A stretch of DNA of 64,000 bases from Brevibacterium paucivorans (GTDB lineage Bacteria > Actinomycetota > Actinomycetes > Actinomycetales > Brevibacteriaceae): contig NZ_JAFBCP010000001.1 of NCBI RefSeq assembly GCF_016907735.1, positions 124,001-188,000 on the forward strand, given 5' to 3'. A program made the translations under genes and the position numbers. Below are positions 25,312-34,259 of the stretch, in pieces (the stretch's first letter is position 1; each line of letters starts with the position of its first letter). The notes under the pieces were generated by a model that saw only the letters and a list, made by a program, of their open reading frames with translations, had not been told where the DNA came from and searched no databases.

Positions 25312-26310
25312 GTGCTTTTATCCGAACCTTCCACGCCTGTGATCCTCGATGTCGACACGGGACTCGACGACGCCTACGCGCTCATGTTCGCTGCCCGCTG
25401 CCCCGGCATCGACCTTCTGGGCGTGACGTGTGTGGCTGGCAACGTGGGTGTGGCTCAGGTTGTTCGCAACACCTTAGACGTTTTGGACATGAGTGGGGCG
25501 GCCGAGGTGCCCGTCGCCTCAGGCGCGACCGGCCCCCTGGTGGATGACCACCGTAGTGCAGATCATTATCACGGCGAAAACGGTGTGGGCGGAGTGCAGT
25601 TGCCCCGCTCGCCACGACAGCCCGTGGAGGAACCTGCCACCGAATTTCTTTACCGGTTGCTTTCCGAATCATCACGTCCAGTCACTCTTATAGCGTTAGC
25701 ACCACTGACGAACATTGCGTTACTTTTGCGAGCATACCCAGAGGCGCACAAACACATCGAGCGGATCGTCTGGATGGGTGGGGCACGCCGGTACGGTAAC
25801 GTCACTGCATCTGCCGAATTCAACGCGTGGAGCGACCCCGAAGCCGCACACGAAGTTCTTCACAACGGAATCCCCATCACGCTGTACCCCCTGGAACCCT
25901 TCTACACGGTTACGGTCAGCCACGAGCGGGTGGCCAGATACACCTCGGCGGAGGATGCGCGGATCCGCACCATTGGACAGATGCTGGCATACTCCCAAAC
26001 CCGCAACGCAGGTGAAACCCGCATTCCGGACCCCACCGCATCCTGTCTGGGAGACGCAGGCGCCGTCATGAGTGTGGCCGCACCAGAACTGACAACAGTG
26101 TCACGCTTAGCCGTCGATATTGAACTCAACGGTTCACTCACGCGCGGACGCACCGTCATTGACGAACGAACATCTCAAACCGACACTCAAGAGGCAGGCG
26201 CAACCGTCAACACGCAGGTCATCACAGCAGTCGACTACACAGCAATGGAACAACTTTTTGTGAACACCGTCATCGCAGGAGAAGAGACATGCCAAAAGTC
26301 ATCGTCGTAG
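25312..26310 (+). CDS. Inosine/uridine-preferring nucleoside hydrolase
   Basis: A 332-residue hydrolase that splits ribonucleosides to base and ribose. The calcium-binding signature D-V-D-T-G-L-D-D-A-Y-A-L is at residues 13-24. Later blocks are E-F-N-A-W-S-D-P-E-A-A and the metal Asp region C-L-G-D-A-G-A-V. In well-studied members this last motif is usually L-H-D-x-x-A; here the leaving-group histidine is Gly. I take GTG at 25312 as start because homology begins within ten codons. The stop overlaps the ribokinase start by 22 bp, so free ribose can be phosphorylated at once. Confidence 0.87.
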   Translation: MLLSEPSTPVILDVDTGLDDAYALMFAARCPGIDLLGVTCVAGNVGVAQVVRNTLDVLDMSGAAEVPVASGATGPLVDDHRSADHYHGENGVGGVQLPRSPRQPVEEPATEFLYRLLSESSRPVTLIALAPLTNIALLLRAYPEAHKHIERIVWMGGARRYGNVTASAEFNAWSDPEAAHEVLHNGIPITLYPLEPFYTVTVSHERVARYTSAEDARIRTIGQMLAYSQTRNAGETRIPDPTASCLGDAGAVMSVAAPELTTVSRLAVDIELNGSLTRGRTVIDERTSQTDTQEAGATVNTQVITAVDYTAMEQLFVNTVIAGEETCQKSSS

Positions 26311-27098
26311 GGTCAGTCAATGTCGACACGGTTCTCATGGTGAACCGGCACCCGCGAGTCGGCGAAACAATTTTTACGAACAAACTCGTTATTCAGCCGG
26401 GCGGAAAAGGCGCAAATCAAGCCGTCGCCGCCGCAAAAGCTGGCGCACAGACGTATCTGGTGGGCCTCACAGGTGACGACAACGACGGAAAAAGGTATCG
26501 CAAGCACCTAGTCAATTGCGATGTCGATGTCAGCCACTTAGGACAAGTCGAAGGTTACACGGGCTCGGCGTACATCGTGGTGGATTCACGTGGCGAAAAC
26601 TCGATCGTGGTAGATCCTGGCGCAAATCAGCACATTGGTGAGGCTCAAGTTCAAGCAGTACGAGAGCTCGTGGAGCCCGGCGATGTTGTGACCACCATGA
26701 ACGAAGTGCCAACCCCTGCGATCATTGGCGCAATGGGCGCGGCCAAGGAAAGGGGCGCAACCACCGTGTTTAACCCGTCCCCGTGGGAAGAGGACATGCG
26801 CAGACTAGTGGAGATGTGCGACGTTGTGGTTGCTAATGAGTTTGAGTCACAGCAGTTGGGTAGTGAAAACAGATCGATTGCGATGACTTTCGGGGCGCGT
26901 GGGGCACTGTGGGACGGCATTTTTGCACCCGCCCCAGCAGTTGATGCGTTCGACTCAACCGGCGCCGGCGACGTTTTCACCGGAACCCTGTGCGCAATGC
27001 TCGCCCAGGGCGCGTCAAAGGAAGACGCTCTCACGGTGGCCGTCCACAAGGCTTCGCACTCCGTGACGCATCAGGGCGCACAGATCTGGACAGTGTGA
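26289..27098 (+). CDS. rbsK: Ribokinase (PfkB family)
   Basis: A 269-residue sugar kinase, somewhat shorter than the usual 300. The first PfkB signature is Q-P-G-G-K-G-A-N-Q-A-V-A near residue 37. The second is D-S-T-G-A-G-D-V-F-T-G near residue 220, with the catalytic Asp in G-A-G-D. N-P-S-P-W replaces the common N-P-A-P. It overlaps the nucleoside hydrolase by 22 bp and an AGGAGA site lies before its ATG inside that gene. The pair should convert nucleosides to base plus ribose 5-phosphate. The missing length falls between the two signatures, near V-V-A-N-E-F-E-S. Confidence 0.85.
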   Translation: MPKVIVVGSVNVDTVLMVNRHPRVGETIFTNKLVIQPGGKGANQAVAAAKAGAQTYLVGLTGDDNDGKRYRKHLVNCDVDVSHLGQVEGYTGSAYIVVDSRGENSIVVDPGANQHIGEAQVQAVRELVEPGDVVTTMNEVPTPAIIGAMGAAKERGATTVFNPSPWEEDMRRLVEMCDVVVANEFESQQLGSENRSIAMTFGARGALWDGIFAPAPAVDAFDSTGAGDVFTGTLCAMLAQGASKEDALTVAVHKASHSVTHQGAQIWTV

Positions 27099-27197
27099 GC
27101 CACGTCAACACCGTTCATTGACCCACGTCACCGAGTGTGTCATTCATCACCATTGCACCAAAACCGCCCGTTGAAGTGGCAATCGTTCATTTTGTGC

Positions 27198-27237
27198 CCT
27201 TAAGGTTTGGCTCTGCATATATTGTCTTAACCTAAGG
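27198..27237 (+). promoter_or_regulatory. Inverted repeat around a -10-like box upstream of the peptide permease
   Basis: CCTTAAGGTT (27198-27207) and AACCTAAGG (27229-27237) form an imperfect inverted repeat around TATATT (27217-27222), a good -10 hexamer. The right arm also contains the AAGGA ribosome site of the permease gene. It could be an operator or a 5'-UTR stem. Confidence 0.4.
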
Positions 27238-27243
27238 ATTCTC

Positions 27244-28719
27244 ATGGCTTCACCAGCCACCAGCACGGGAGAGCACTCTCAGACGAAAGACACTCGGTTT
27301 TTCGGCCACCCACTGCCGCTCGCCCAACTATTTGGGCTCGAAATGTGGGAGCGCTTTTCCTACTACGGAATGACTGGGCTCCTGGCCCTGTACCTCTACA
27401 CCGCTGTCGACATGGGTGGTGTGGGCTTGGAAGAACCAACAGCCCTCGCCATCGTCGGTGCCTACGGTGGTGCCGTGTTCTTAGCAACGGTTCTGGGGGC
27501 GTGGGTTGCTGACCGTCTGATGGGAGCGGAACCAGTTCTCTTTTGGTCGGCAGTCATCATCATGTGCGGGCACCTCGCGCTTGCTTTCATCCCCGGGCTG
27601 GGCGGTGTCGCAGTTGGTCTAATTCTCGTTGCTTTGGGATCTGGTGGTCTTAAAGCTAACGCCTCGGCTCTTGTGGGAAGCCTTTATGACGAAAAGGACT
27701 CACGACGTGAAGCCGGTTTCTCGATCTTCTACATGGGTGTGAACCTGGGTGCCTTCTTGGGTCCACTTCTGACGGGTATTTTGCAGCAGCGGATTGGCTT
27801 CCACATTGCATTCGGCGCAGCCGCAGTTGGAATGGCGTTGGGCCTTGTTATCTACCTGACTGGTCGCCACAAAATGCCTACCGAGGCGCGCCACGTCCCT
27901 GAGCCTCTCCCGCGTAAGAAGATGTGGGTACTGCCCGCTTCGATCATTGGAACTGTTCTCGCTATTTTCGCCCTGTGGACGACCGGGCTGATGAACAAGG
28001 AGAACCTGGCTACCTGGACCGCTCTTGTATCCTTGGGTGCAGCGGTGATCTACTTCGCCGTCATGCTCGCTTCCAAGGGTGTTGATGGCACAGAGCGCAG
28101 CCGCGTGGTGTCGTTCATTCCTTATTTCATCGCATCCATTGCGTTCTGGTCGCTGTACCAACAGATCTTCAACGTCATGACCAGCTACTCGCAGAACCAG
28201 CTGGACCGCACCCTGTTCGGCTGGGAAATGCCCATCAACTGGATCCAGCTCATCCCACCGGTCTTCGTGATTGCTCTGGCACCAGTGTTCTCGGCACTGT
28301 GGCTCAAACTGGGTGATCGCCAACCTTCAGCGCCGGTTAAAGCTGGCCTGGCACTCATCATCATTGGTGGCGCCTTCCTCATGTTCCTGGTGTACGCAAA
28401 CGCAGAGAAGAACAGCGTCCCGCTTCTGTGGGTCACTCTCATCTTCATGTTGTTCGTGATTGCCGAGCTCATGATTTCGCCTATCGGATTGAGCCTTTCA
28501 ACCCGATTGGCACCCAAGGCTTACACGTCCCAGATGATTGCTGTGTTCTTCTTAGCTTCAGGTGTTGGTACTGCCCTGTCTGGAGTCTTCTCCGAGTACT
28601 ACGACGCTTCTAACCAGGTTCCTTATTGGTCCGCACTTGGTGCAGGCTCAATCGTTGTGGGTGTAGTGGTCTTGGCAGTTGCTAAACCAGTCGTGAAACT
28701 CATGAAGGGTGTCCGGTAA
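27244..28719 (+). CDS. POT-family di/tripeptide:proton symporter
   Basis: A 491-residue transporter with 12-14 hydrophobic segments. The POT signature W-E-R-F-S-Y-Y-G-M (E-x-x-E-R-F-x-Y-Y type) lies near residue 34. The PTR2 motif F-S-I-F-Y-M-G-V-N-L-G-A-F is near residue 160, and G-G-L-K-A-N-A-S precedes it. Import of di- and tripeptides driven by protons is expected. AAGGA lies before the ATG. The DUF817 gene follows 19 bp downstream, probably in the same operon, and a dipeptidase gene lies 1.8 kb further on. Confidence 0.93.
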   Translation: MASPATSTGEHSQTKDTRFFGHPLPLAQLFGLEMWERFSYYGMTGLLALYLYTAVDMGGVGLEEPTALAIVGAYGGAVFLATVLGAWVADRLMGAEPVLFWSAVIIMCGHLALAFIPGLGGVAVGLILVALGSGGLKANASALVGSLYDEKDSRREAGFSIFYMGVNLGAFLGPLLTGILQQRIGFHIAFGAAAVGMALGLVIYLTGRHKMPTEARHVPEPLPRKKMWVLPASIIGTVLAIFALWTTGLMNKENLATWTALVSLGAAVIYFAVMLASKGVDGTERSRVVSFIPYFIASIAFWSLYQQIFNVMTSYSQNQLDRTLFGWEMPINWIQLIPPVFVIALAPVFSALWLKLGDRQPSAPVKAGLALIIIGGAFLMFLVYANAEKNSVPLLWVTLIFMLFVIAELMISPIGLSLSTRLAPKAYTSQMIAVFFLASGVGTALSGVFSEYYDASNQVPYWSALGAGSIVVGVVVLAVAKPVVKLMKGVR

Positions 28720-28738
28720 ACACCTACATTGAGCTGAC

Positions 28739-29605
28739 ATGACGTTCGAATCAACTCGGCTTGAACGCTACTTAGACGGCAAAGCCCACGCTTGGCTACA
28801 CAAATACCGTCACGCTTCAGGACTCACACGATGGGTCGTGGAGTTCACAGTGTTTGTTCTTAAGCAAGCGTGGGCTTGCGTCTTTGGCGCAAGCTTCCTC
28901 GTTGTCCTCATTGCGTTTAGACTGTGGTGGCCAGAAAGCGCGATCCTAAGCCGTAACGACGGACTCGTAGTCGCTGCAGTGATCATCCAGATCCTCATGA
29001 TCAGTCTGAAGCTCGAGACCGGCAAAGAGCTATGGGTCATTATGCTCTTCCACATCGTTGGTACCGGTATGGAAGTGTTCAAAACCGCCGTGGGTTCGTG
29101 GAGCTACGGAGACCACGGCGTGATTCGTATAGGGCACGTGCCCCTCTACTCAGGGTTCATGTACGCAGCTATCGGTTCTTACATGGTGCGCGTGTATAAG
29201 CTGTTCGACCTGCGGTTTAACCGGTATCCTCCACGCTGGCTCACCGCGGTGATCGCGTTGGCAATCTACGCCAACTTCTTCACCCACCACTACATGTTTG
29301 ATTTCCGCTGGATACTCACAGCCGCAGTGATCGTCACCTTCGCCCCGTGCGTCATGCTGTTTAAGAATCATCGCAGCCGGCCATATAGACGGTTACCTCT
29401 CCTCGTCCCGTTCGTGGGCACCGCTTTTTTCATCTGGTTAGCCGAAAACATTGCCACCTGGGCCGGTGCGTGGATCTACCCAGCTCAACAAGACGGCTGG
29501 GAGCTTGTTTCGATCCAGAAACTCATTGCGTGGTTCCTACTCATGATCATTTCTGTGGTGTTAGTAACGTTCGTCTACCCGCCACGCCCCCACCGGCAAG
29601 CCTGA
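28739..29605 (+). CDS. DUF817 membrane protein
   Basis: A 288-residue protein with seven or eight hydrophobic segments. F-V-L-K-Q-A-W-A-C-V-F-G, K-T-A-V-G-S-W-S-Y, P-L-Y-S-G-F-M-Y-A-A-I-G-S-Y and L-A-E-N-I-A-T-W-A-G-A-W-Y/I-P are family blocks of DUF817. No function is known. The small gap to the peptide permease suggests cotranscription. Confidence 0.88.
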   Translation: MTFESTRLERYLDGKAHAWLHKYRHASGLTRWVVEFTVFVLKQAWACVFGASFLVVLIAFRLWWPESAILSRNDGLVVAAVIIQILMISLKLETGKELWVIMLFHIVGTGMEVFKTAVGSWSYGDHGVIRIGHVPLYSGFMYAAIGSYMVRVYKLFDLRFNRYPPRWLTAVIALAIYANFFTHHYMFDFRWILTAAVIVTFAPCVMLFKNHRSRPYRRLPLLVPFVGTAFFIWLAENIATWAGAWIYPAQQDGWELVSIQKLIAWFLLMIISVVLVTFVYPPRPHRQA

Positions 29606-29672
29606 ACCCCAAGAACGATAGAATTACGCATAACGAAATACACGTGGGTTGGGTGAAGAACGGGGCGTGACA

Positions 29673-30515
29673 ATGAGCAACAACTTCAATCCGCAGAAAG
29701 TCGCACACTTCAAGTCAAAGTTTGCAAAACCGAGCAGCAATGCGCAGCCAACACCCCAGGCTCCGCCTGCACCCGCAGCCCCAGCGCAACCGCAGGTGAT
29801 CCCACCCCAGCCAGCGACTGCCCAGCCCGCGACCGCCTCGGCGGACGGCTCCAAAACGTCCCGCATCCTCATGGGCGTAAGCGCGCTCATCCTGGTCGCA
29901 GCACTTGCTGTGGGCGGCACCTACCTGTTTATGCGCAATGACGACGGCACCGTTTCCTCGCAAGGAACCGCGACAGAAGACCAGCCAGCTACCGGCGACG
30001 AAGACCAACCTGCAGCGGGCCCAGACCAGGCGAGCCTTGCTGACGACGAAACTGTAGACACAGCGCCAGACGGCGCGGATGACTCGGGCACCTCGGACGA
30101 CTCGGACTACGCTGGCACCTCGGGCACCTCAAGCGAGGAAAACCTCGATCAGAAGGTTGAAGACGACAAGGTTGTTGTCGAACAGAACCTCATTGGCAAG
30201 TGGGTCCCGCAGATCGCGTCAAAGAAGGTAGGCATGGAAGCCGACGGCAAGGTGTGGGACGCAGACGCGATCTATGAAGAGCATCAGGAGCTCGCCAACG
30301 AGTACGGTACCTCACAGGTTCTGTTGCTGAAGTCGGAAGACTACGCCTCCTATCGCCAGCCGGGCTACTACGTCACGGTCATCGACTCGTCCTACGACAA
30401 CCCCGACGACGCGCTCCAGTGGTGCACGTTCCACTCGTTAGACGCCGACCACTGTTACGCCAAACAGATCAACACCACCGGCGGACCGGACGGCACAACG
30501 CGCCTACAAAAGTAG
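29673..30515 (+). CDS. Single-pass membrane protein with an extracellular SPOR-like domain
   Basis: A 280-residue protein. Residues 1-65 are a cytosolic, Pro/Ala/Gln-rich tail. One transmembrane helix (L-M-G-V-S-A-L-I-L-V-A-A-L-A-V) follows, then a Thr/Asp/Glu-rich linker of about 80 residues and a C-terminal globular domain of about 105 residues. That domain (G-K-W-V-P-Q-I-A-S-K-K-V-G, S-Y-D-N-P-D-D-A-L-Q-W-C, D-H-C-Y-A-K-Q-I) is shared with the extracellular ends of some actinobacterial Ser/Thr kinases and is SPOR-like. The ATG at 29673 is chosen; GTG or TTG starts up to eight codons upstream are possible. Peptidoglycan sensing is inferred. Confidence 0.75.
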   Translation: MSNNFNPQKVAHFKSKFAKPSSNAQPTPQAPPAPAAPAQPQVIPPQPATAQPATASADGSKTSRILMGVSALILVAALAVGGTYLFMRNDDGTVSSQGTATEDQPATGDEDQPAAGPDQASLADDETVDTAPDGADDSGTSDDSDYAGTSGTSSEENLDQKVEDDKVVVEQNLIGKWVPQIASKKVGMEADGKVWDADAIYEEHQELANEYGTSQVLLLKSEDYASYRQPGYYVTVIDSSYDNPDDALQWCTFHSLDADHCYAKQINTTGGPDGTTRLQK

Positions 30516-30519
30516 GCGC
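30500..30519 (+). terminator. Hairpin overlapping the stop codon
   Basis: GCGCCTAC pairs perfectly with GTAGGCGC around AAAA; the TAG stop of the preceding gene lies in the right arm. No T-run follows, so it is a weak or factor-dependent terminator between two convergent genes. Confidence 0.55.
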
Positions 30520-30559
30520 CGGCTTAGGGTGCCGTCCCGGACCCCCGCCGAGGTGGTTC

Positions 30560-31636
30560 CTAATTTTCCGTGTCCACTCGCGGGACGAACTGATGTGGTT
30601 GGGTGGGCACGCTTTCGCCCCGGACGAATGCGCGGTAGGCGGGGTCGTGGGCTTCAAGCACGCGTAGGACGTTCTTGTAGCCGAGCCCTTCGAGTTCCTG
30701 GCTTGTCCACCCGCGAGTTTCGAGTTCTGCAAACAAGTCTTGGTACGTACCAACGTGGCCGAGGTCGCTGATTGTTGTGTCTATGCCGTCGAAGTCCGCT
30801 CCGATTCCCACGGAGTCGACGCCGGCAAGTTCGCGCACGTGGTCCACGTGGTCGGCGACCTGTTTGAGTGTCACCGCAGGTGCGGGTGTTGACTGGTCGC
30901 CTTCTTCCCATTCGTAAAGGTCCTGCGAAATGAACTTGGGAACGAACGGAACCATGACAGTTCCACCGGCGTCACCAATGCGCGTCAACACGTCGTCGGG
31001 TACGTTGCGCGGGTGTTCACACAGCGCACGCGCTCCCGAGTGCGTGACCAGAACAGGCATGTCTACCAAATCAAGGGTTTGGCGCATCACGCTGGGTGCG
31101 ACGTGCGCAAGGTCAGGAATCATCCCGATCCGCTCCATCTCTTTCACAACTTCACACCCAAAGTCGGTGAGCCCGTCATGACGCGCCTCGTCGGTTGCGG
31201 AGTCGGCCCATTCGATGGTCTTTGACCATGTGAGAGTCATGTACCGAGCGCCTAAACGCGCATACTGGCGCAACACTGCCAGGGACCCGTCGATCTGGGC
31301 ACCACCTTCGACACCAATGAGTGAGGCGATCACACCGGCTTTCATCGACGCGCGCACGTCATCTGCAGTCAGCGCCAGCTGGAAATGTTCAGGGTACGAA
31401 GCGATAAGCCGGTGAACAAAGTCAATCTGCTCAAGCGTGGCAGTAACCTGCTGCGCACCTTCCAACACAGGGTCGATCCATACCGACCAGAACTGCCCTG
31501 CTACCCCACCGGCGCGCAGACGCGGAATATCAGTGTGGAGAACCGGAACTTCGCCGTCCAATCCTTCTGTGCGGTACTGGCGTTCTACACGGCTCTTCCA
31601 AGCCAGGTCGTTGTGTCCGTCGATTACGGGGTACAT
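30560..31636 (-). CDS. Membrane dipeptidase-like M19 dipeptidase
   Basis: A 358-residue zinc dipeptidase. The first metal site is V-I-D-G-H-N-D-L-A-W (H-x-D) at residues 4-13. The bridging Glu is in I-G-V-E-G-G-A-Q-I. Later ligands are in L-A-H-V-A-P and V-T-H-S-G-A-R-A-L, and G-A-D-F-D-G closes the barrel. It lacks a signal peptide and so acts in the cytosol, splitting dipeptides with broad or L,D specificity. It is convergent with the SPOR-like gene and divergent from the serine hydrolase gene; it may use peptides brought in by the POT transporter. Confidence 0.93.
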   Translation of the reverse strand: MYPVIDGHNDLAWKSRVERQYRTEGLDGEVPVLHTDIPRLRAGGVAGQFWSVWIDPVLEGAQQVTATLEQIDFVHRLIASYPEHFQLALTADDVRASMKAGVIASLIGVEGGAQIDGSLAVLRQYARLGARYMTLTWSKTIEWADSATDEARHDGLTDFGCEVVKEMERIGMIPDLAHVAPSVMRQTLDLVDMPVLVTHSGARALCEHPRNVPDDVLTRIGDAGGTVMVPFVPKFISQDLYEWEEGDQSTPAPAVTLKQVADHVDHVRELAGVDSVGIGADFDGIDTTISDLGHVGTYQDLFAELETRGWTSQELEGLGYKNVLRVLEAHDPAYRAFVRGESVPTQPHQFVPRVDTEN

Positions 31637-31750
31637 GAATCGCTCCTTTCGTGGCTTCTATCATGTCAGATGAGAGAACACCCGTGACGAAGGCGGCTAC
31701 GGCGCGCACACCTCAGTTTGTTCGTGCCATACACGCAAAGGAGATTGGTT

Positions 31751-32548
31751 GTGGACACTGTTCGTTGGAGCATCGACATCAGGGATATCGACGGTCCGGT
31801 GTTGCATGAAGAAGGAGCGGATCTTCTGTGCGAAACCGCCAGCATCGGCAAGATCTTCCTTCTCGTAGAGGTCGCACGCCGAATCCTGGACAATGAATTG
31901 GACCCTGCGTCCCCCATCGACATTCCGCAGGACCACTTAGTTGAAGAATCTGGGATCCTGTACCGGTTCGTCAACCAGAACATCGCGGTTGCTGACGCGG
32001 CTTTGCTCGTGGGTGCGTTCTCAGACAATTTAGCTACCAACGCCCTCATTCACATGTGCGGCTTGAATACTGTGCGTTCCGTTTCCAGCGAACTTGGCTA
32101 TGAGCACACGGCACTCTTGGATTTCATTCGCGACGAGGAGCGCACTCCTGACCTCCCCTGGGCATCTTCAGCCGGTACAGCCCGGGAGCTTTCGCACGTC
32201 ATGGAACAGCTGCACCGTGGAGCTGTCGTGTCTCCCGAGGTGAGCGCTCAGGTGTTGTCGTGGCTTGCCTCCGATGCGGACACGTCTATGTTCGCTGACG
32301 CGTTCTATCTTGACCCGCTGGCTCACATTCATGAAGACGGGGTGTTGTTGCGGCATAAGACAGGAACCACCGAGGTCGTCCGGGCTGATGTGGGAATCGT
32401 CACCGGCCCAAAAGCCACAGTGTCATATGCGGTACTGGCGAATTGGAATGGAATGGATGATCAGCGCGAACCAGTCATGCAGAGAATGCGTGCGCTGGGA
32501 GCTCAAGTGCGCGCGTACATTTCGAGCGGTACTACGCATGTAGGCTAA
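31751..32548 (+). CDS. Class A beta-lactamase-like serine hydrolase
   Basis: A 265-residue protein of the penicillin-binding/class A beta-lactamase fold. The three active-site elements are S-I-G-K (residues 31-34), S-D-N (91-93) and K-T-G (203-205). A clear class A E-x-x-L-N omega loop is not seen. No signal peptide is present, so a periplasm-type beta-lactamase role is doubtful and an esterase or peptidase role is more likely. GTG at 31751 has AAAGGAGAT eight bases before it; the frame is open 11 codons further. The GNAT gene follows 4 bp downstream. Confidence 0.83.
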   Translation: MDTVRWSIDIRDIDGPVLHEEGADLLCETASIGKIFLLVEVARRILDNELDPASPIDIPQDHLVEESGILYRFVNQNIAVADAALLVGAFSDNLATNALIHMCGLNTVRSVSSELGYEHTALLDFIRDEERTPDLPWASSAGTARELSHVMEQLHRGAVVSPEVSAQVLSWLASDADTSMFADAFYLDPLAHIHEDGVLLRHKTGTTEVVRADVGIVTGPKATVSYAVLANWNGMDDQREPVMQRMRALGAQVRAYISSGTTHVG

Positions 32549-32552
32549 ATCC

Positions 32553-33164
32553 ATGAAACCTGTTGTAATCGAGACTGAACGCCTGATCTTGCGCCCGTTG
32601 CAACCCGGTGACGCGCAGGCAATTTGCGACATTTGTCAGGACCCACTGATCCAAAAGTGGACCATGGTTCCCTCCCCGTACGTGCTCAACGATGCGCAGA
32701 CGTTTGTTTCTTTGACCACTCAGTGGTGGGAATCCGACCAGCCCACCTGGATCATGCTTCTCAAAGACGCACACACGGAAAGTGCCACACAAGCGGACGC
32801 TGCTACCACCTCGGCGAAGGTTGCCGGCTTGATTTCCTACAACAACCCACTCATCGCCGGAGACCGCGGCGAAGTTGGATACTGGGCAAACCCCGACCAC
32901 CGTGGCAAGGACTACACCAGCGAAGCACTCAACGCGATCATCGACTGGGGCTTCGAGCTGGGGCTGGGCGCCATCGGTTGGCGCTGCGAAGTCCACGACG
33001 GTGTGCCCAACTACGCGAGCGCTCGCGTGGCGCAAAAGTGCGGCTTTGTCTACGACGGCACGATCCGCTTAGAACACACCAACAAAGGCAAGCTCTACGA
33101 CTCGCGAATCGCAACGCTCACACCACAAGACCCGCGGACCGACACCGGCCCGTGGCCAGACTAA
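32553..33164 (+). CDS. GNAT N-acetyltransferase (RimJ/RimL-like)
   Basis: A 203-residue acetyltransferase. It opens with V-I-E-T-E-R-L-I-L-R-P-L-Q-P-G-D-A, the RimJ/RimL start. V-G-Y-W-A-N-P-D-H-R-G-K-D-Y-T-S-E-A is the acetyl-CoA pyrophosphate loop, and A-S-A-R-V-A-Q-K-C-G-F marks the last helix. It probably acetylates a protein N-terminus or small molecule. It lies 4 bp behind the serine hydrolase gene and is almost certainly cotranscribed, and is convergent with the ABC transporter lipoprotein gene. Confidence 0.88.
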   Translation: MKPVVIETERLILRPLQPGDAQAICDICQDPLIQKWTMVPSPYVLNDAQTFVSLTTQWWESDQPTWIMLLKDAHTESATQADAATTSAKVAGLISYNNPLIAGDRGEVGYWANPDHRGKDYTSEALNAIIDWGFELGLGAIGWRCEVHDGVPNYASARVAQKCGFVYDGTIRLEHTNKGKLYDSRIATLTPQDPRTDTGPWPD

Positions 33165-33182
33165 AGCCCACAGACTCTGTCG

Positions 33183-34163
33183 TTAAGACGCTTTCGACTC
33201 CGCAACGATCGACAGCACTTTTTGGTACCCGGTTGGAAGGTTCACACCAGCTACACCGGACGCCTCGGTCATGGGAACCACGTGGATCTGCTGGTTTTTC
33301 ACCGCAGGAATCTGAGCAACGGCCGGGTTGTTGAGCAGCGAGTCGAACGGGGCCCGTCCCTTGCCCATGAAGTCTTCGAGCAAGATGACGTCCGGTTGAG
33401 CTTTAACCAGCTTTTCTGCGTCGATCGGTGACGTGTTCTCAATCCCCAGAGTTTCGGTTGCGTCCTTGGCACCAGCACGGATCGCAAGTCCGGGAAGCAT
33501 CTGATCCGAGTCCATCACCATAATCTTGTCGCCACGCGCCATGAGAGCAAGCGTGGACGGTTTGTGCTCACCATCCCCACGCTTGTCGTCGATCTCCTTG
33601 ATCTTTTTCAAAAGCGCATCTGATTCGGATGTTGCCTTGTCTTTTTCGTGGAGAGCTTCGCCGACCCGTTTGAGTGTTACCGCGTACTTCTCTGGGGTGC
33701 TGAAGTCGTCTGTGCGCAACTGCAACACCGGCACGTTCGCCTTTTCCAACTGCTGAGCAGCCGATTTTTCGCCCCCGTGACGCGCGGTGGTGAGCACCAG
33801 GTCAGGCTTGAACGCCAAAATCTGTTCAGCGTCCGGGTTCACGCCCGGTGGCAAAGTGTTTTCAACCTTCCTAGCTTCCAGCGGCACCATGCCCATCTGC
33901 GGGTTCTTCGAACTTGCGCTCACAGCCGCCATGTTGTCAGCACCGGTGAGCAGGAGAGCCATATCAGATACTTCAGAGCTGGTTGCCACAACGCGAGTGG
34001 GCTTCTTTTCCGGAACTACGAACTCGCTCGCCCCTGAGTCACCGTTGCCCTCAGCGTTGCCGGCGCCTTCCGACTGACCGTTCGAACATCCCGTCAACGC
34101 CAGAACGCCAATCATTCCCACCGCACACGTTCGGACAGCGGACCGGACAACCTTCTTCAGCAT
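33183..34163 (-). CDS. Iron-chelate (haem/siderophore) ABC transporter lipoprotein
   Basis: A 326-residue substrate-binding protein. The signal peptide ends in a lipobox L-T-G-C with the lipidated Cys at residue 26. After a Gly/Asp/Asn-rich linker come the helical-backbone blocks R-V-V-A-T-S-S-E-V-S, I-L-A-F-K-P-D-L-V-L-T-T and A-Q-P-D-V-I-L-L-E of the FepB/HmuT class. Two adjacent ATG codons occur; the second (34163) is better spaced from AAGGAG. The gene is the last of a permease - ATPase - lipoprotein unit. Haem, ferric siderophore and cobalamin cannot be told apart here. Confidence 0.87.
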   Translation of the reverse strand: MLKKVVRSAVRTCAVGMIGVLALTGCSNGQSEGAGNAEGNGDSGASEFVVPEKKPTRVVATSSEVSDMALLLTGADNMAAVSASSKNPQMGMVPLEARKVENTLPPGVNPDAEQILAFKPDLVLTTARHGGEKSAAQQLEKANVPVLQLRTDDFSTPEKYAVTLKRVGEALHEKDKATSESDALLKKIKEIDDKRGDGEHKPSTLALMARGDKIMVMDSDQMLPGLAIRAGAKDATETLGIENTSPIDAEKLVKAQPDVILLEDFMGKGRAPFDSLLNNPAVAQIPAVKNQQIHVVPMTEASGVAGVNLPTGYQKVLSIVAESKAS

Positions 34164-34210
34164 CATCTCTCCTTCTAGGCCCCCAACGGGCCAGCTCAAG
34201 GATAGTCGCC

Positions 34211-34240
34211 GCACATGCGTATGCACCTATTCGCATGTGC
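34211..34240. promoter_or_regulatory. Perfect 9-bp inverted repeat before the lipoprotein gene
   Basis: GCACATGCG (34211-34219) and CGCATGTGC (34232-34240) face each other with 12 bases between. The repeat sits in the 96-bp gap after the ATPase stop. It could stop or attenuate transcription into the lipoprotein gene, or be an operator of its own promoter. Confidence 0.5.
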
Positions 34241-34259
34241 GCATATACCCGCGCAAGCG

